Positions 62,138 through 64,000 of a DNA stretch of 64,000 bases are shown one piece after another; within the stretch, counting starts at the first letter, position 1, and every line of letters begins with the position of its first letter. The stretch comes from Epiperipatus broadwayi (taxonomy: Eukaryota > Onychophora > Udeonychophora > Euonychophora > Peripatidae): NCBI GenBank assembly GCA_028023455.1, contig JAQFVV010000013.1, positions 15,142,258 through 15,206,257 of the forward strand, in the 5' to 3' direction. The notes below the pieces were generated by a model. The model saw only the letters and a program-made list of their open reading frames with translations. It ran no database searches and was not told the DNA's origin. A program made the position numbers and the translations under genes.

Positions 62138-63770
62138 ATGTGTAACTTCATTTATCTATCATCATCATTTTCAGCCATTAGTGATCCACTGCAGGATGAA
62201 GGTCTTTACAAGTTCACTCCATTTTCTCCTTCTCTAGTCTCCCTTCTCCACATCACCCCAGCACACTTCCTTATTTCATTCATCTATTTCATATGTGGTC
62301 TCTTTATAGGTCTTTTACAATCTCTTGGAATCCAGCTTAAGATTTCAATTATCCATTTATTATCATCTCTTCTAGCAATATGTCCAGCCCAACTTCGCTT
62401 CAGTCTCTTAATTTTTTCAGTGATGTTCGTAACATCTGTTTATTTAATTTTCTATCTCTTGTTACTCCTAACATACATGTCTTAATACTTCAGTGAGTGT
62501 TCTGAAGTTTCTGTATTTTTTTTCGGTTAAGTGTCCAAGTTTCAGATCGTAAGAACTGGTAGCACACATTTATTAAAAACATTCATTTTGAAACACATAG
62601 GCATATTTCCTTTAATATTAAGTTATTTCTATCAAAAGCACTCCAAGTTTAATTCTATAATTAATTTCATCCATTATGTTTTCATTTGTAGTAATAATCT
62701 GACCAAGATTTTTCTAATTCATCATTATTATTCTTTATTTTCTTCTTTTGAGAAAGTTTGTTGAACATTATTTTAGTATTTTTACCTTTAATCCGACTTT
62801 TTTACTTTCATCTGATAACTCTTGCAACATTTCCTGAAGTTCTAAAGCATTATTTGCAATAACAACTACATGATCTGTAAAATCTAGATGATTTAATTAA
62901 TCTCCATTTACTTTTATTTCCTTAGCTTCCCATTTTAATCCACAAAATACTTCTTGCAAAACTGCTGTAAAAAGTTTTGGAGATATGAAGTTAACCTGTT
63001 GTACATTCTTCTCAATGTTAATCTTTTTAGTATCATTATATAATCTAATTATTGCTGTTGCATTTTTATAAATATTCTTCAGAATATGAGAATATCCTGG
63101 GTCTATATCTTGATGATCTAATGCTGTAGAATCAAATGCCTTTTCATAATCTACAAACCCAAAGCATAATGGCAACTCATATTTTTTGGTCCTTTCTCTT
63201 TCTTCTCTCAATACTTTGATATAATTCACTGTACTACAATCACTTTTAAATCCAGCTTATTCTTTTGGTTGGTTAAAGTTCAATATTCACTGTAGATGAG
63301 TTGTAATTTTTAATATCTTTTTTATCGTCTTTTTTAAATATTAATATTAATACTGCATTCTTACAATCATCTGGTACATCTTTATCATTTAAATATTTGG
63401 TTTACAACTTTGCCAAAAAACTTTTATTTCTTCACCTGCTTTTTTTAAGATATCAATTATAATTCCATCATTACCTGGAGCTTTTTCCTTTTTCATAAAT
63501 GTAATTACAAGTCTTAAATTTTTAATTCAGAAGATGTAGGAGATATTTTTCCTGGTTCTTTATTGCTATATAATTCTTGATAGAACTCTTAGTAAGAGAT
63601 CCATCTTTTCTTATTACAGAAATAAGTTTCTTACCAATAATAAGTTCTTGTTTTACACTCTTGAGACTTTTATTCTCTTCTATAATTTTTTTTGCTAGTT
63701 CACAATTATACTTTTTTATATCATTATCAACTTTTTTTCATATCATTTTACAAAATTATTTGTATATAAT
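62138..63770 (-). mobile_element. RTE-like LINE copy, 5' truncated
   Basis: The minus strand keeps a 110-codon open segment (63229-62897) with [13 protein letters not shown] and [18 protein letters not shown], nearly identical to the 8.8-kb LINE ([14 protein letters not shown]). The C-terminal SWAGHIARRDDNKW is near 62390 and a GATGAT-type tail at about 62150. The endonuclease is missing. It is inverted relative to the 8.8-kb copy. Confidence 0.82.
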
Positions 63771-64000
63771 TATGTAATTTAAATCATAATATATGATTTT
63801 TTATTAGTAATGATTCTTTTTAATGTGTGTTTATATAAAGGATCAAGTAAGTGAATTAAATACGAAAATGGTATCTAGAAATAATGCTTTTATTTTTTTA
63901 TCTATATATATTGAAGCAATGGATCTGTAGACCAGATCCACGCTTCACGACTTTCTGGATTACTAGACTAGGATCAAACCAGATCCACGTGTGTTACGAT

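Larger units (their letters stand above)
57901..64000 (+). other. EPT1 intron 5, partial
   Basis: GTAAGT opens an intron whose end lies outside the window. It carries two minus-strand LINE relics (59.0-60.95 and 62.1-63.8 kb). 57.9-59.0 kb and 60.95-62.1 kb are AT-rich with a 12-base G run near 58353. A tail-like piece CTGACAAAGGCAAAACCAGT then CCGGAAACAG lies near 61497. The last 80 bases contain a duplicated ACCAGATCCACG and are less AT-rich, possibly the edge of another element. Confidence 0.75.

Overview
The window is AT-rich animal nuclear DNA holding one recognisable protein-coding gene on the + strand: the 5' part of an ethanolaminephosphotransferase 1 gene (EPT1/SELENOI type). Five coding exons (5135-5188, 20484-20552, 38161-38353, 48111-48373, 57789-57900) join in frame with canonical GT/AG sites to give about 230 residues, including the complete CDP-alcohol phosphotransferase signature. 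The rest of the gene lies beyond the right edge. The introns are very long (about 15.3, 17.6, 9.8, 9.4 and more than 6.1 kb). The protein, RTE-like LINEs, tRNA-derived SINEs and ribozyme-bearing repeats suggest an invertebrate, perhaps an arthropod (chelicerate-like), but the sequence alone does not fix the species.

Almost everything else is mobile-element sequence. Upstream (1-5134) lie a tRNA-like SINE, a small foldback repeat, a retroelement tail and a plausible housekeeping promoter. Intron 1 holds a decayed endonuclease/RT LINE (8.8-11.1 kb), a possible Penelope-like GIY-YIG relic (14.4 kb), another RT relic (14.9 kb) and copies of a hammerhead-bearing repeat (11.8 and 17.5-18.7 kb). Intron 2 holds two palindromic elements with hammerhead-like cores (24.6 and 31.2-32.6 kb), less AT-rich islands (33.3-35.7 kb) and a near-perfect 167-bp palindrome (35.1 kb). 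Intron 3 holds LINE relics (40-41 and 45-46 kb) and a SINE. Intron 4 holds a 1.37-kb TIR element beginning 80 bp after exon 4, a complete miniature LTR retrotransposon with 748-bp LTRs and a 5-bp target duplication (50.4-52.2 kb), a foldback repeat, and a 1.4-kb palindromic array of 464-nt units with hammerhead ribozymes, inserted into a SINE with an 11-bp target duplication (53.7-55.2 kb). Intron 5 holds two minus-strand LINE relics.

The most interesting system is the set of hammerhead-ribozyme repeats. Two families can be read by eye with the CUGAUGA box, stem II, the GAAA box, a very short stem III, a cleavage triplet and a two-part stem I. The larger elements are head-to-tail units followed by inverted units, flanked by long variable target duplications. 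At three loci the inverted copy restarts at or just before the hammerhead core. This suggests non-autonomous Penelope-like elements or retrozyme-like elements formed by strand switching at the ribozyme.
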